NCBI GenBank assembly: GCA_023446865.1
Contig: JAEXPL010000275.1
Location: 1-15,063, forward strand
DNA from: Verrucomicrobiota bacterium
GTDB taxonomy: Bacteria; Verrucomicrobiota; Verrucomicrobiia; Opitutales; Opitutaceae
Reading direction: 5' to 3'
DNA length: 15,063 nt
The notes below the pieces were generated by a model, which was given only the letters and a program-made list of their open reading frames with translations, was not told the origin of the DNA and searched no databases. Shown one piece after another: positions 6,959-13,925 of this stretch. The translations under genes and the position numbers were made by a program. Each line of letters opens with the position of its first letter. The first letter of the stretch is position 1.

Positions 6959-8595
6959 GGCGCGTCATCCTCCCGCTCGCCGCCCTCGGTCTGTTCGGCT
7001 CCGGTTTCTGGATAGGACAACGCCCTGCGGCGGTCCCATCGCCCGCCGCCGCTTCTCGCTCCACCGATGCGGGTCCAACCCACCGGGGCACCGCGTTCGA
7101 TCCCCAGCCAACTCCGCCGGTGCCATTGTCGTCACGCGACTGGAAGGACCTGCTCGCCGAGATCGACCCCGCCAAGGTGCCCGAGCTGCTGGCCACCGCC
7201 CAGGCGATTCCGGCCCCCGACCTGCGCTCCTACGTCCTCTCTCGCCTGCTGGCACTATGGGCCTGCGACGACCCCGAGGCCGCAGCCGACTGGGCCGACC
7301 GCGCGGGAAACCGCTTCGCATTGGACCTCAGTGACCTCTACACCGCCTGGGCCGAGCGCGACCCCGCCGCTGCCGCTGCAAGGTCATCCGCGACCCCTCG
7401 CCGTTGGGATTCATTTATCGCCACCACAGCCATTGCCGAAACTTGGAGCACGCAAGACCTCGGCGCCGCGGTGGCTTGGGCCGGTAAGCTACCCGGCAGC
7501 GGCAACCGCTCCGGGGCCTACCGGGCTATTCTCCGGCGACTGGCCCAGACCGACCCACAACAGGCAATCTCGCTCGCACTGTCGCTCGATCGAGCGACCA
7601 ACTGCGCCGAGAACCTGCGGACCATCGTCACAGTCCAGGCCGCCACCGACCCCGCAGCGGCACTCCAAACGATCAACACACTCCCTCCCGGCGTGCCGCG
7701 CGGCCCCCTCTACCAAGGCGTCGTCCAAGCACTCCTCGCCGACGACCCCAAGCTCGCGGGCGAGTTCGCCCTCACCCTTCCTCCCGGCCAATACCAGACC
7801 CAGGCCCTGGAGAACGTGCTTGCCCGGTTGACCGCTGAATCACCGCAAGCCGCTCTCGACTGGGTCTCCGCCAAGGTGCCCTATGGTCCGGTCCGCAGCA
7901 CGTTGCTCAGAAACACGCTCATCTCGCTCACCAGCTCCGCCCCATCGGCGGTCGTGCCCTATCTCGATCAGGTTTGCGGCAACACCCGGCTCAACGTCGC
8001 CCTGAATGTCGCCCTCAATTGGGTTCGCCTCGATCCACCAGCCGCCGTGGCCTGGGTTTCGCAGCTCCCGGAGGATCAGAATCGTGGCAGTGTCCTGCGG
8101 AGCCTGGCTCGCTCCTGGGCACGCAACGAGCCGACTGCGGCGCTCAGCTTCGCGCTGCGGCAGACCAATCCGCAGGAGCAGGCCGGGATGCTCAACGGTA
8201 TCGGAGGTGAGTGGGCGAGCTACGCGCCCACCGAGGCGCGCGCGGCGCTCGACCAACTCCCCTCCGACGACGCCCGGAAGAGCTTCCTCGACGGCATGAT
8301 CTCCGGCCTCGGCCGTAGCCAGCCCCAGGCCGCCGCGGAACTCGTCGCCAGCCTTCCCGCGGGCGCCGTGCATGACTCCGCCGCCCGCGCCTACATTGCG
8401 AATGCCGCCTATGCGGACCTCCCGCTCGCCTCCCGCGTGGCGAACAGCATCGCCGACAGCCGCGTCCGCGAAGAAGCCCTCACCTCCCTCGCCCGGATTT
8501 GGCTGACAAAGGATCGTGCCGCCACCACCGCCTGGCTCGCCACCACCGACCTGCCAGAAGCGACGAAGCAACAGCTGCTCGCCCCGAAACCTTGA
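6955..8595 (+). CDS. Membrane-anchored helical-repeat (solenoid) protein, paralogue 2
   Basis: A 546-residue protein starting MRRVILPLAALGLFGSGFWI, an anchor of the same design as the upstream paralogue (F-G-x-G-x-W-x-G). An extended linker to about residue 60 and a helical cap precede fourteen units of about 32 residues (106-546) with the same D-P / A-A / W / L-P / R / W-A pattern. Unit 6 of both paralogues starts D-P-K-L-A-G-E-F, and the last units end alike (A-T-T-A-W-L-A-T-T-D-L-P against A-T-K-W-L-A-E-T-D-L-P), so the pair arose by tandem duplication. The ATG overlaps the preceding stop (ATGA), and a GGAGG at about -7 supports this start, indicating translational coupling. Last gene of the operon. 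Function unknown; a protein-binding periplasmic scaffold is an inference. Confidence 0.87.
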   Translation: MRRVILPLAALGLFGSGFWIGQRPAAVPSPAAASRSTDAGPTHRGTAFDPQPTPPVPLSSRDWKDLLAEIDPAKVPELLATAQAIPAPDLRSYVLSRLLALWACDDPEAAADWADRAGNRFALDLSDLYTAWAERDPAAAAARSSATPRRWDSFIATTAIAETWSTQDLGAAVAWAGKLPGSGNRSGAYRAILRRLAQTDPQQAISLALSLDRATNCAENLRTIVTVQAATDPAAALQTINTLPPGVPRGPLYQGVVQALLADDPKLAGEFALTLPPGQYQTQALENVLARLTAESPQAALDWVSAKVPYGPVRSTLLRNTLISLTSSAPSAVVPYLDQVCGNTRLNVALNVALNWVRLDPPAAVAWVSQLPEDQNRGSVLRSLARSWARNEPTAALSFALRQTNPQEQAGMLNGIGGEWASYAPTEARAALDQLPSDDARKSFLDGMISGLGRSQPQAAAELVASLPAGAVHDSAARAYIANAAYADLPLASRVANSIADSRVREEALTSLARIWLTKDRAATTAWLATTDLPEATKQQLLAPKP

Positions 8596-8712
8596 TCGGT
8601 CGCGGATTTCTGATCACCGGTCTCACCACCGCGCCCTTCGCCTCGGCCAGCCGGTGTCGGAAGGTGGTTCCTCCGGATCTGCGTCCATCTGCACCCATGT
8701 CATCGGAATCGC

Positions 8713-8741
8713 TCCGCTTCCTGAGTTCGTGAGTTCCAGAT
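8713..8741. repeat. 29-base direct repeat, copy 1 (octamer-built)
   Basis: Identical to 8859-8887 except for one base (C at 8717, T at 8863). The core 24 bases (8718-8741) are three successive octamers: TTCCTGAG, TTCGTGAG, TTCCAGAT. The two copies are 146 bases apart, and the sequence between them keeps a loose TTCC-rich pattern. Confidence 0.9.
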
Positions 8742-8858
8742 CCACCGCCCTCCGGCTCGGTACCCCCGCCTCCGGCCTTCGTTCTCTTCGTTTCCTTCTG
8801 TCGTCCAGATCACTCCATTCCTGCCCGTTTCCCGTTTTCCACATTCTCCTCTCTGGAA

Positions 8859-8887
8859 TCCGTTTCCTGAGTTCGTGAGTTCCAGAT
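8859..8887. repeat. 29-base direct repeat, copy 2
   Basis: Second copy of the 8713-8741 repeat with a single mismatch, ending 21 bases before the priA stop codon. The same three octamers are present at 8864-8887. Two long near-identical copies in a non-coding gap suggest a dispersed intergenic repeat family, not chance. Confidence 0.9.
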
Positions 8888-8908
8888 TCTCCGCCGCCTT
8901 CCCGCCCC

Positions 8909-11143
8909 TCAGCTCAAGCTCATCGGGTCCACGTCGAGGGTCTGGCTCACGCCTTCCGGCCAGGGGAAGTCGCGCTGCTCCTTCGCGAGCACGCCCACGA
9001 CCTTCACCACCGAGCCGCAGAAGTACCCGAGCTGGAAACGGTATACGTTCTGCACGCGCTCGATGGGCGAGGGCGACGGACCGCGCAGCTCCGCCGCGCC
9101 GGCCAGCAGCGGCTCAACGCGTTTCTTCCACTGCTCGGCCACCCAGAGCACCTTCTCGGCGTTGTCGCCGCGGAAGACGTGGTGCACCAGATGCCGGAAC
9201 GGCGGATACCGGAACTGCTCGCGCGTCTTGATCTCGCCTTCGATGAAGCCGTCGAAGTCGCTCTGTTTGGCGAACTGGATCGCGTCGGCCTGCGGGGTGA
9301 ACGTCTGCACGACCACCTCGCCCGCGCGGTCGCCGCGACCGGCGCGGCCGGCGACCTGCACGAGCAGCTGGAACGTGCGCTCGTTCGCGCGGAAATCCGG
9401 CACGTGCATCGAGATGTCGGCGTCGACCAGCCCGACCAGCGTCACGTTCGGGAAGTCGAGCCCCTTGGCGATCATCTGCGTGCCCACGAGCACGTCGATC
9501 TTGCCGGTGCGGAACTCCCCGAGGATCTCCCGGAAACGGTTCTTCTTCCCCATCGTGTCGGTGTCGATCCGCACGACCTTCGCGCGCCCGAGGATGCGCG
9601 CCACATGCTCCTCGACCTTCTGCGTGCCCAGCCCGCGCATGCGCACCTTCGGCGACCGGCACTGCGGGCACACCAGCGGCGCCGGTTTCACCTCGCCGCA
9701 CAGGTGGCACTTCAGCGTCTCGTCGGCCCGGTGGTAGGTGAGCGACACGCTGCAATGCGGACACTCCGCCACGTAACCGCACTCCTGGCACAACAGGCTG
9801 CTGGAGTAGCCGCGGCGGTTGATGAAGAGGATCGACTGCTCCTTCTTCGCGAAGCGGTCGTGCAGCTTGTCGATCAGCAGGCGCGAGAGCACCGAGGTCG
9901 CGCGCTTGGCCATGATCTCGTGGCGCATGTCCACGATGTGCACCAGCGGCATCTTCCGGTCGTCGATGCGCGTCGGCAGCACGTCGTGCCGGTAGCGGCC
10001 GCGGCGCACGTTGTTGACCGACTCGACCGACGGCGTGGCCGAGCCGAGCACGCACACCGCGCCGGCGAGCTTCGCGCGGTACACGGCCACGTCGCGCCCG
10101 TGATAGCGCGGCGTCTCGTCCTGCTTGTAGGCGGGCTCGTGCTCCTCGTCGACAATCACCAGCCGCAGGTCGCGCACCGGGGCGAACACCGCCGAGCGCG
10201 CGCCCACCACGATCCGCGCCTCGCCCGAGGCGAGCGCCAGCCAGCCGTCGAGCCGCTCGCCCTCGCTGAGCGAACTGTGCCACACGACCACGCGCTGGCC
10301 GAGCTGCTGCTCCAACCGGCCGCGCAGCCGCGCCACCGTCTGCGGCGTGAGCGCAACCTCGGGTACCAGGTATACCGCGCCGCCCCCGCCCTGGAGCATG
10401 TCGGCAATGGCGTGGAGATAGACCTCGGTCTTGCCCGAGCCGGTCACGCCCTGCAGCAGGTGCACCGCGAAACCGCCCTTCGCGCCGCTCGCACGGATCG
10501 CGTCGACGGCGGCCTTCTGCGCGAGGTTGAGCTCGGGCGGGATCACCGCCACCGGCTCCACGCCGCCGATCTCGTCGCCGTAGCCCACGCGCTCGATGCG
10601 GTGGTCGATCTCGCGCAGCACGCCGTGCTGCACCAGCGCCGCCGCACTCGACGGGCCGACCTTGAGCCGCTCCAGCACGAGCGACTTGGCGACGGGGTGG
10701 AGCTGGAGTTTGAGGAAGGCGTAAAGCTTCGCCTGCTGCGGCGCGCGGCGGTTGAGTTTCTCCAGTTCGTCGACGGAAAGCTCACGCACCACGGCAAGGC
10801 GTTTCTCGATCTTCAGCGCGAGGCCCTTGCGCACCGAGACCGGGATCATCGCCTCGATCACGGTGTCGAGCGGCGCGGCGTAGTAGGCGGCGATCCAGCG
10901 CGCGAGCGAGAGCAGCTCCGGCGTGAGTGCAGGAAACGGGTACACGAGCTCCGCCACGGTCTTGAGCTTCTCCGGCGGGCAGTCGGGCACGGGGTTGAGC
11001 TCGGAGACGACCGCCAGCGTGAAGCGGTTCACCACCGGCACGCGCACGAGCGAGCCCACCGCGATGCCCGCGCAGAGTTTCTCCGGTGCGCGGTAGTGCA
11101 GCACCTTGTCGAACCCCGCGAGCGGATGGACGGCGACGATCAT
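8909..11143 (-). CDS. priA: Primosomal protein N' (replication restart helicase PriA)
   Basis: A 744-residue 3'-to-5' superfamily 2 DNA helicase that recognises stalled forks and reloads the replisome. The start MIVAVHPLAGFDKVLHY fits the PriA 3'-end-binding domain, followed by a winged-helix region. Walker A is G-V-T-G-S-G-K238-T-E, Walker B is V-D332-E-E-H, and G-S-A-T-P-S is motif III. Eight cysteines bind two zincs: C452, C455, C461, C464, C479, C482, C492, C495. Later helicase motifs include G-T-Q-M-I-A-K-G-L-D-F and V-A-G-R-A-G-R. All key residues are present and length is typical (about 730). The open frame continues to 11392, but the family begins at the ATG at 11143. A GGAGG lies 20 bases upstream, too far to be an ideal ribosome site. 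Divergent from the hybrid kinase, convergent with the solenoid operon. Confidence 0.97.
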   Translation of the reverse strand: MIVAVHPLAGFDKVLHYRAPEKLCAGIAVGSLVRVPVVNRFTLAVVSELNPVPDCPPEKLKTVAELVYPFPALTPELLSLARWIAAYYAAPLDTVIEAMIPVSVRKGLALKIEKRLAVVRELSVDELEKLNRRAPQQAKLYAFLKLQLHPVAKSLVLERLKVGPSSAAALVQHGVLREIDHRIERVGYGDEIGGVEPVAVIPPELNLAQKAAVDAIRASGAKGGFAVHLLQGVTGSGKTEVYLHAIADMLQGGGGAVYLVPEVALTPQTVARLRGRLEQQLGQRVVVWHSSLSEGERLDGWLALASGEARIVVGARSAVFAPVRDLRLVIVDEEHEPAYKQDETPRYHGRDVAVYRAKLAGAVCVLGSATPSVESVNNVRRGRYRHDVLPTRIDDRKMPLVHIVDMRHEIMAKRATSVLSRLLIDKLHDRFAKKEQSILFINRRGYSSSLLCQECGYVAECPHCSVSLTYHRADETLKCHLCGEVKPAPLVCPQCRSPKVRMRGLGTQKVEEHVARILGRAKVVRIDTDTMGKKNRFREILGEFRTGKIDVLVGTQMIAKGLDFPNVTLVGLVDADISMHVPDFRANERTFQLLVQVAGRAGRGDRAGEVVVQTFTPQADAIQFAKQSDFDGFIEGEIKTREQFRYPPFRHLVHHVFRGDNAEKVLWVAEQWKKRVEPLLAGAAELRGPSPSPIERVQNVYRFQLGYFCGSVVKVVGVLAKEQRDFPWPEGVSQTLDVDPMSLS

Positions 11144-11184
11144 CGGTTGGCGCCACCGAATAACCTCCGGTCGCCCCGCCGGTG

Positions 11185-11198
11185 CGAGAACGTTTTCG
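11185..11198. promoter_or_regulatory. 14-base near-perfect palindrome upstream of priA
   Basis: CGAGAACGTTTTCG is a palindrome with a single mismatched pair (G/T at the fourth position). It lies 42-55 bases upstream of the priA start, a usual place for an operator. The binding protein is unknown. Confidence 0.35.
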
Positions 11199-11245
11199 GG
11201 CGCCGCGCCAGTCGCGGAACCAAGCCAAGTCCCGCCGCCCGCGGT

Positions 11246-11263
11246 GCTGTTTGCCAGAACAGC
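11246..11263. promoter_or_regulatory. 18-base inverted repeat with LexA-like core
   Basis: GCTGTT and AACAGC are perfect inverted arms around the centre TGCCAG. The core reads CTGT-N8-ACAG, which is the conserved part of the E. coli LexA operator. It sits 103 bases upstream of the priA start and about 137 bases upstream of the kinase start, within the divergent promoter region. Verrucomicrobial LexA may recognise a different motif, so assignment to the SOS regulon is only a hypothesis. As RNA it would form a 6-bp hairpin. Confidence 0.35.
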
Positions 11264-11400
11264 GATCGGAAGTGTCCTCGCCGTGCGCGCGCATGACGCC
11301 ACAGCGAGCCTCGCGCCTCCGTCATCCGTCCTCCGCCGCCCGTCCGCCCGCGCGGCAAATCGTCTCGACACCGCCGCCCGCCCTCCGACCATTTCCTGCG

Positions 11401-13347
11401 ATGTCTCGCCCCACCGAGCTCTCCGCCCCCACCCCCAGCGACGAGGCGCGTTTCCGGGCCCTCGCCGACCTCTCGCCGGATATCCTCAGCATTCTCGATC
11501 GCGAGGGTCACCTCGTCTTCAACTCGGCCTCCGCGTGGAAAACCCACGGCTACCGGGCCGAGGACCTCCAGGGCCGGTCCACCTTCGATTTCGTGCATCC
11601 CGAAGACCGCACCGTCTTTGAAGCGACATTCGTCCGACTCCTCCACACCCCGAACGAGGAGGCGCGGGTACGCTACCGCTACCGCAACGCCGACGGCTCC
11701 TACAGTTGGATGGAGGCCACCGGGCGTAACGAGACGACCAACCCGATTCTGGGCGGCATCATCGCGATCTCACGCGACATCTCCACGCAGATGGCCGCCG
11801 AGACCGCCTTGCGCGACAGCGAGCAGCGTTTCCGCATGCTCTTCGCGACCAATCCCCAGCCGATGACGATCTTCGACCTCGAGACCCTCCAGTTTCTGGA
11901 GGCCAACGAGGCCGCCCTCGCGCTCTACGGCCACCCACGGGAGGAGTTTCTCCGGTTGCGCAGCCGCGAGATCCGGCCCGACGAGGACCTCGCGCGGTTC
12001 GACCGCGTCGTCGAGTTGCTGCGCGACGGCCGCACCAGCGGGAAGCTCGAGCACCGCGCCCGCCATTGCACCAAGGACGGACGGCTGGTCGACGTCGTCG
12101 CGTTCGTCCAGCGCATCGACTGGCTCGGCCGCACCGCCGCCCTCGTGCTGATCCAGGACGTCACCGAGCAACTCAAGCTCCAGACCAAGCTCCAGCAGAC
12201 GCAGAAGCTGGAGAGCCTTGGCCTGCTGGCCGGCGGCATCGCCCATGATTTCAACAACATGCTCACCGCCATCCTCGGGCACGCTTCGATCGCGGCCGAC
12301 GAGGTGCCGGGCAATTCGTCCGTCCAGGAGAGTCTGCGGCTCATCCAGGAATCATCGTTACGCGCCGCCGAGCTTTGCCGGCAGATGCTGGCCTATTCCG
12401 GCCAGGGGCGCTTCCAAGTGAGCACGTTCGAGCTCGGCGAGTTCCTCAAGACCGCCATCGACCTCGTTCGCATCACCATCCGCCCCACGATCGCCGTCCA
12501 GGTCGACCTCGCCGCCGGGCTCCCCTGCATCGAGGGCGATCGCGCCCAGTTGCAGCAGGTCGTGATGAACCTTGTGCTCAACGCCGCCGACGCCATCGGC
12601 GAGCGCGCCGGAGTCATCCGCCTCGCCGCCCACCGCGAACGCGCCGACCGCGAACGCTTCGAGACCATGCACCTCTCGCCCCAACTCCCCGAGGGCGACT
12701 ACGTCGTGCTCGAGGTCTCGGACAACGGCTGTGGCATGACACCCGACACCATTGCCCGGATCTTCGATCCCTTCTTCACGACCAAGTTCACCGGCCGCGG
12801 GCTCGGTCTGGCCGCGGTGCTCGGCATCGTGCGCGGCCACCGCGGCGCCATCAAGGTCGGGAGCCGGCCCGGCCACGGTACGGTCTTCACGATTCTCCTT
12901 CCGGCGGCCGCCACCACGCAACCGCCGCCGCCGCGCGCCACTCCCGCCGCCACCGCCGCGCGCCGCCGTGGCCGGACCATCCTCGTGGTGGACGACGAGG
13001 AGAGCGTGCGCAAAACCGTCCGCGCGATGCTCACCCGCGAAGGCCTCGCGCTCCACTTCGCCGAGGACGGCCTCGCCGGCGTCGAGGCGTACCGGGAGCA
13101 TCACCACACCATCGACGCCGTCCTGCTCGACCTGACGATGCCGCGCCTGGGCGGAGCCGAGGCGATGGACCGGATCCTCGCCATCAATCCCCACGCCCGG
13201 GTCCTGCTCATGAGCGGCTTCGACGAGCACGTCGAAAGCGCCCGCCACGCCCAACGCGGCCAGGTCGGCTTCGTCCAGAAACCCTTCACCAGCCAGGCGC
13301 TCCTGGAGAAGATCGACCTCGCCCTCGCCGCCTCTCCCGGGAGCTGA
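11401..13347 (+). CDS. PAS-PAS hybrid sensor histidine kinase with receiver domain
   Basis: A 648-residue protein with no membrane segment, so a cytoplasmic sensor. Order: PAS 1 (about 16-130), PAS 2 (about 140-265), HisKA with phospho-acceptor H282 in A-G-G-I-A-H-D-F-N-N, ATPase domain with N-box N390-L-V-L-N394, G1 box D441-N-G-C-G-M, F-box D-P-F-F-T-T-K and G2 G465-R-G-L-G-L, a Pro/Ala-rich linker (about 502-522), then a C-terminal receiver with acidic pair D531-D532, phospho-acceptor D577 in L-L-D-L-T-M-P and K627. All catalytic residues are intact. The PAS signal is unknown; no haem or FAD residues stand out. No partner regulator or output gene is adjacent, so phosphate probably passes to its own receiver and then to a distant HPt protein. 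Start ATG 11401 gives a family-like N-terminus; no Shine-Dalgarno is seen. Confidence 0.95.
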   Translation: MSRPTELSAPTPSDEARFRALADLSPDILSILDREGHLVFNSASAWKTHGYRAEDLQGRSTFDFVHPEDRTVFEATFVRLLHTPNEEARVRYRYRNADGSYSWMEATGRNETTNPILGGIIAISRDISTQMAAETALRDSEQRFRMLFATNPQPMTIFDLETLQFLEANEAALALYGHPREEFLRLRSREIRPDEDLARFDRVVELLRDGRTSGKLEHRARHCTKDGRLVDVVAFVQRIDWLGRTAALVLIQDVTEQLKLQTKLQQTQKLESLGLLAGGIAHDFNNMLTAILGHASIAADEVPGNSSVQESLRLIQESSLRAAELCRQMLAYSGQGRFQVSTFELGEFLKTAIDLVRITIRPTIAVQVDLAAGLPCIEGDRAQLQQVVMNLVLNAADAIGERAGVIRLAAHRERADRERFETMHLSPQLPEGDYVVLEVSDNGCGMTPDTIARIFDPFFTTKFTGRGLGLAAVLGIVRGHRGAIKVGSRPGHGTVFTILLPAAATTQPPPPRATPAATAARRRGRTILVVDDEESVRKTVRAMLTREGLALHFAEDGLAGVEAYREHHHTIDAVLLDLTMPRLGGAEAMDRILAINPHARVLLMSGFDEHVESARHAQRGQVGFVQKPFTSQALLEKIDLALAASPGS

Positions 13348-13398
13348 GCGCCGCGCCGCCCACGGTCCGCGGAGGGAGGCCCGGCGCCAACCCCGCAT

Positions 13399-13427
13399 TT
13401 GACAGCGTTTGCCCCCGCCCGAAGAGT
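13399..13427 (+). promoter_or_regulatory. Possible promoter giving a near-leaderless Fur-family mRNA
   Basis: TTGACA (13399-13404) is a perfect -35 consensus. After a 17-base spacer comes AAGAGT (13422-13427), which matches three of six -10 bases. Transcription would begin around 13434, at the GTG start codon at 13435. The same TTG at 13399 could otherwise be read as a start codon; the promoter reading favours the GTG. Confidence 0.4.
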
Positions 13428-13434
13428 CCCCGCC

Positions 13435-13905
13435 GTGACCGTCTCCGAGGCCAACCGCGACAAATTCCGTTCCTTCCTCGCCGCCCGAGGGCTGCGCCTG
13501 ACCAACCAGCGCGTCGCCATCCTCGACGCCGCCGCGGCCCAGCCCGAGCACTTCACCGCCGAGCAACTGCTCGCCGCCGCGCGCGCCATCGACGACTCCG
13601 TCTCCCGCGCCACCGTCTACCGCTCGCTGCCCATCCTCACCGAGTGCGCCATCCTGCGCGAGGTCGACGTCGGCACCGGCAACAAGTTCTACGTCGCCAA
13701 CCGCGACAAGGCCCCCACCCAGCACGCGCAGGTCCTCTGCCTCGACTGCGACAAGATCTTCGAGATCAGCGCGCCCTTCATGGAGTGGTACGGCGCCTCC
13801 GTCGCCTCGAAGCTCGGCCTCGAACCCGTCAGTCAACGCCTCCAAGTCCACGCCCGCTGCCCCGAGTTCCAGAAAACGGGCACGTGCAAGCACCGCGCGG
13901 GGTGA
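13435..13905 (+). CDS. Fur-family transcriptional regulator
   Basis: A 156-residue protein (from GTG 13435) with the Fur fold: an N-terminal winged helix containing L22-T-N-Q-R-V-A-I-L and the recognition-helix signature S57-R-A-T-V-Y-R-S-L, then a dimerisation domain with Q96-H97 and the zinc-type pair C102-L-D-C105. A second cysteine pair, C142 and C151, with H139 and H153 near the C-terminus, could complete a structural zinc site. The regulatory metal site is less histidine-rich than in E. coli Fur, so Fur, PerR and Zur roles cannot be separated from sequence. Length is usual for the family. The frame is open back to TTG 13399, adding 12 residues. It lies 87 bases after the hybrid kinase and 20 bases before the small exported protein; an iron or peroxide link to nadA downstream (an Fe-S enzyme) is possible but unproven. 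Confidence 0.92.
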   Translation: MTVSEANRDKFRSFLAARGLRLTNQRVAILDAAAAQPEHFTAEQLLAAARAIDDSVSRATVYRSLPILTECAILREVDVGTGNKFYVANRDKAPTQHAQVLCLDCDKIFEISAPFMEWYGASVASKLGLEPVSQRLQVHARCPEFQKTGTCKHRAG

Positions 13906-13907
13906 GG

Positions 13908-13923
13908 GCAACGCAACCGTTGC
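13908..13923 (+). promoter_or_regulatory. Perfect 6-bp hairpin just before a start codon
   Basis: GCAACG and CGTTGC flank the loop CAAC, right between the Fur-family stop (13905) and the ATG at 13926. A purine stretch GAGGG (13904-13908) precedes it. Folding of the hairpin would bring this GAGG close to the ATG, so the structure may help or block translation of the next gene. It could also be a binding site for the Fur-family protein itself, though it does not resemble the AT-rich Fur box. Confidence 0.4.
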
Positions 13924-13925
13924 GA

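Larger units (their letters stand above)
8596..8908. other. Convergent intergenic region with repeats, no gene seen
   Basis: 313 bases between the ends of the solenoid gene and priA. It is pyrimidine-rich on the + strand. It holds two copies of a 29-base direct repeat (8713-8741 and 8859-8887), a partial third copy near 8804 (CCAGATCACTCC), and near 8612-8627 a GATCACC and GGTCTCACC that recall the heptamer array at 1033-1169. I found no convincing hairpin plus T-run terminator for either gene and no credible small ORF. Confidence 0.7.

Noticed and set aside
9179..11296. Long + strand open frame antisense to priA
   Set aside because: His/Arg/Leu-rich shadow of the priA codons; priA has every helicase and zinc motif.
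13334..13343. CTCCCGGGAG palindrome at the end of the kinase gene
   Set aside because: It lies inside the last codons, has no loop or T-run, and such GC palindromes are frequent here.
13399..13434. TTG start for the Fur-family gene
   Set aside because: The extra 12 residues are not family-like and the TTG is part of a perfect TTGACA hexamer; the GTG at 13435 is preferred.
12358..13911. Long minus-strand open frame opposite the kinase and Fur-family genes
   Set aside because: Spans the opposite strand of two confident genes and has shadow-like composition.
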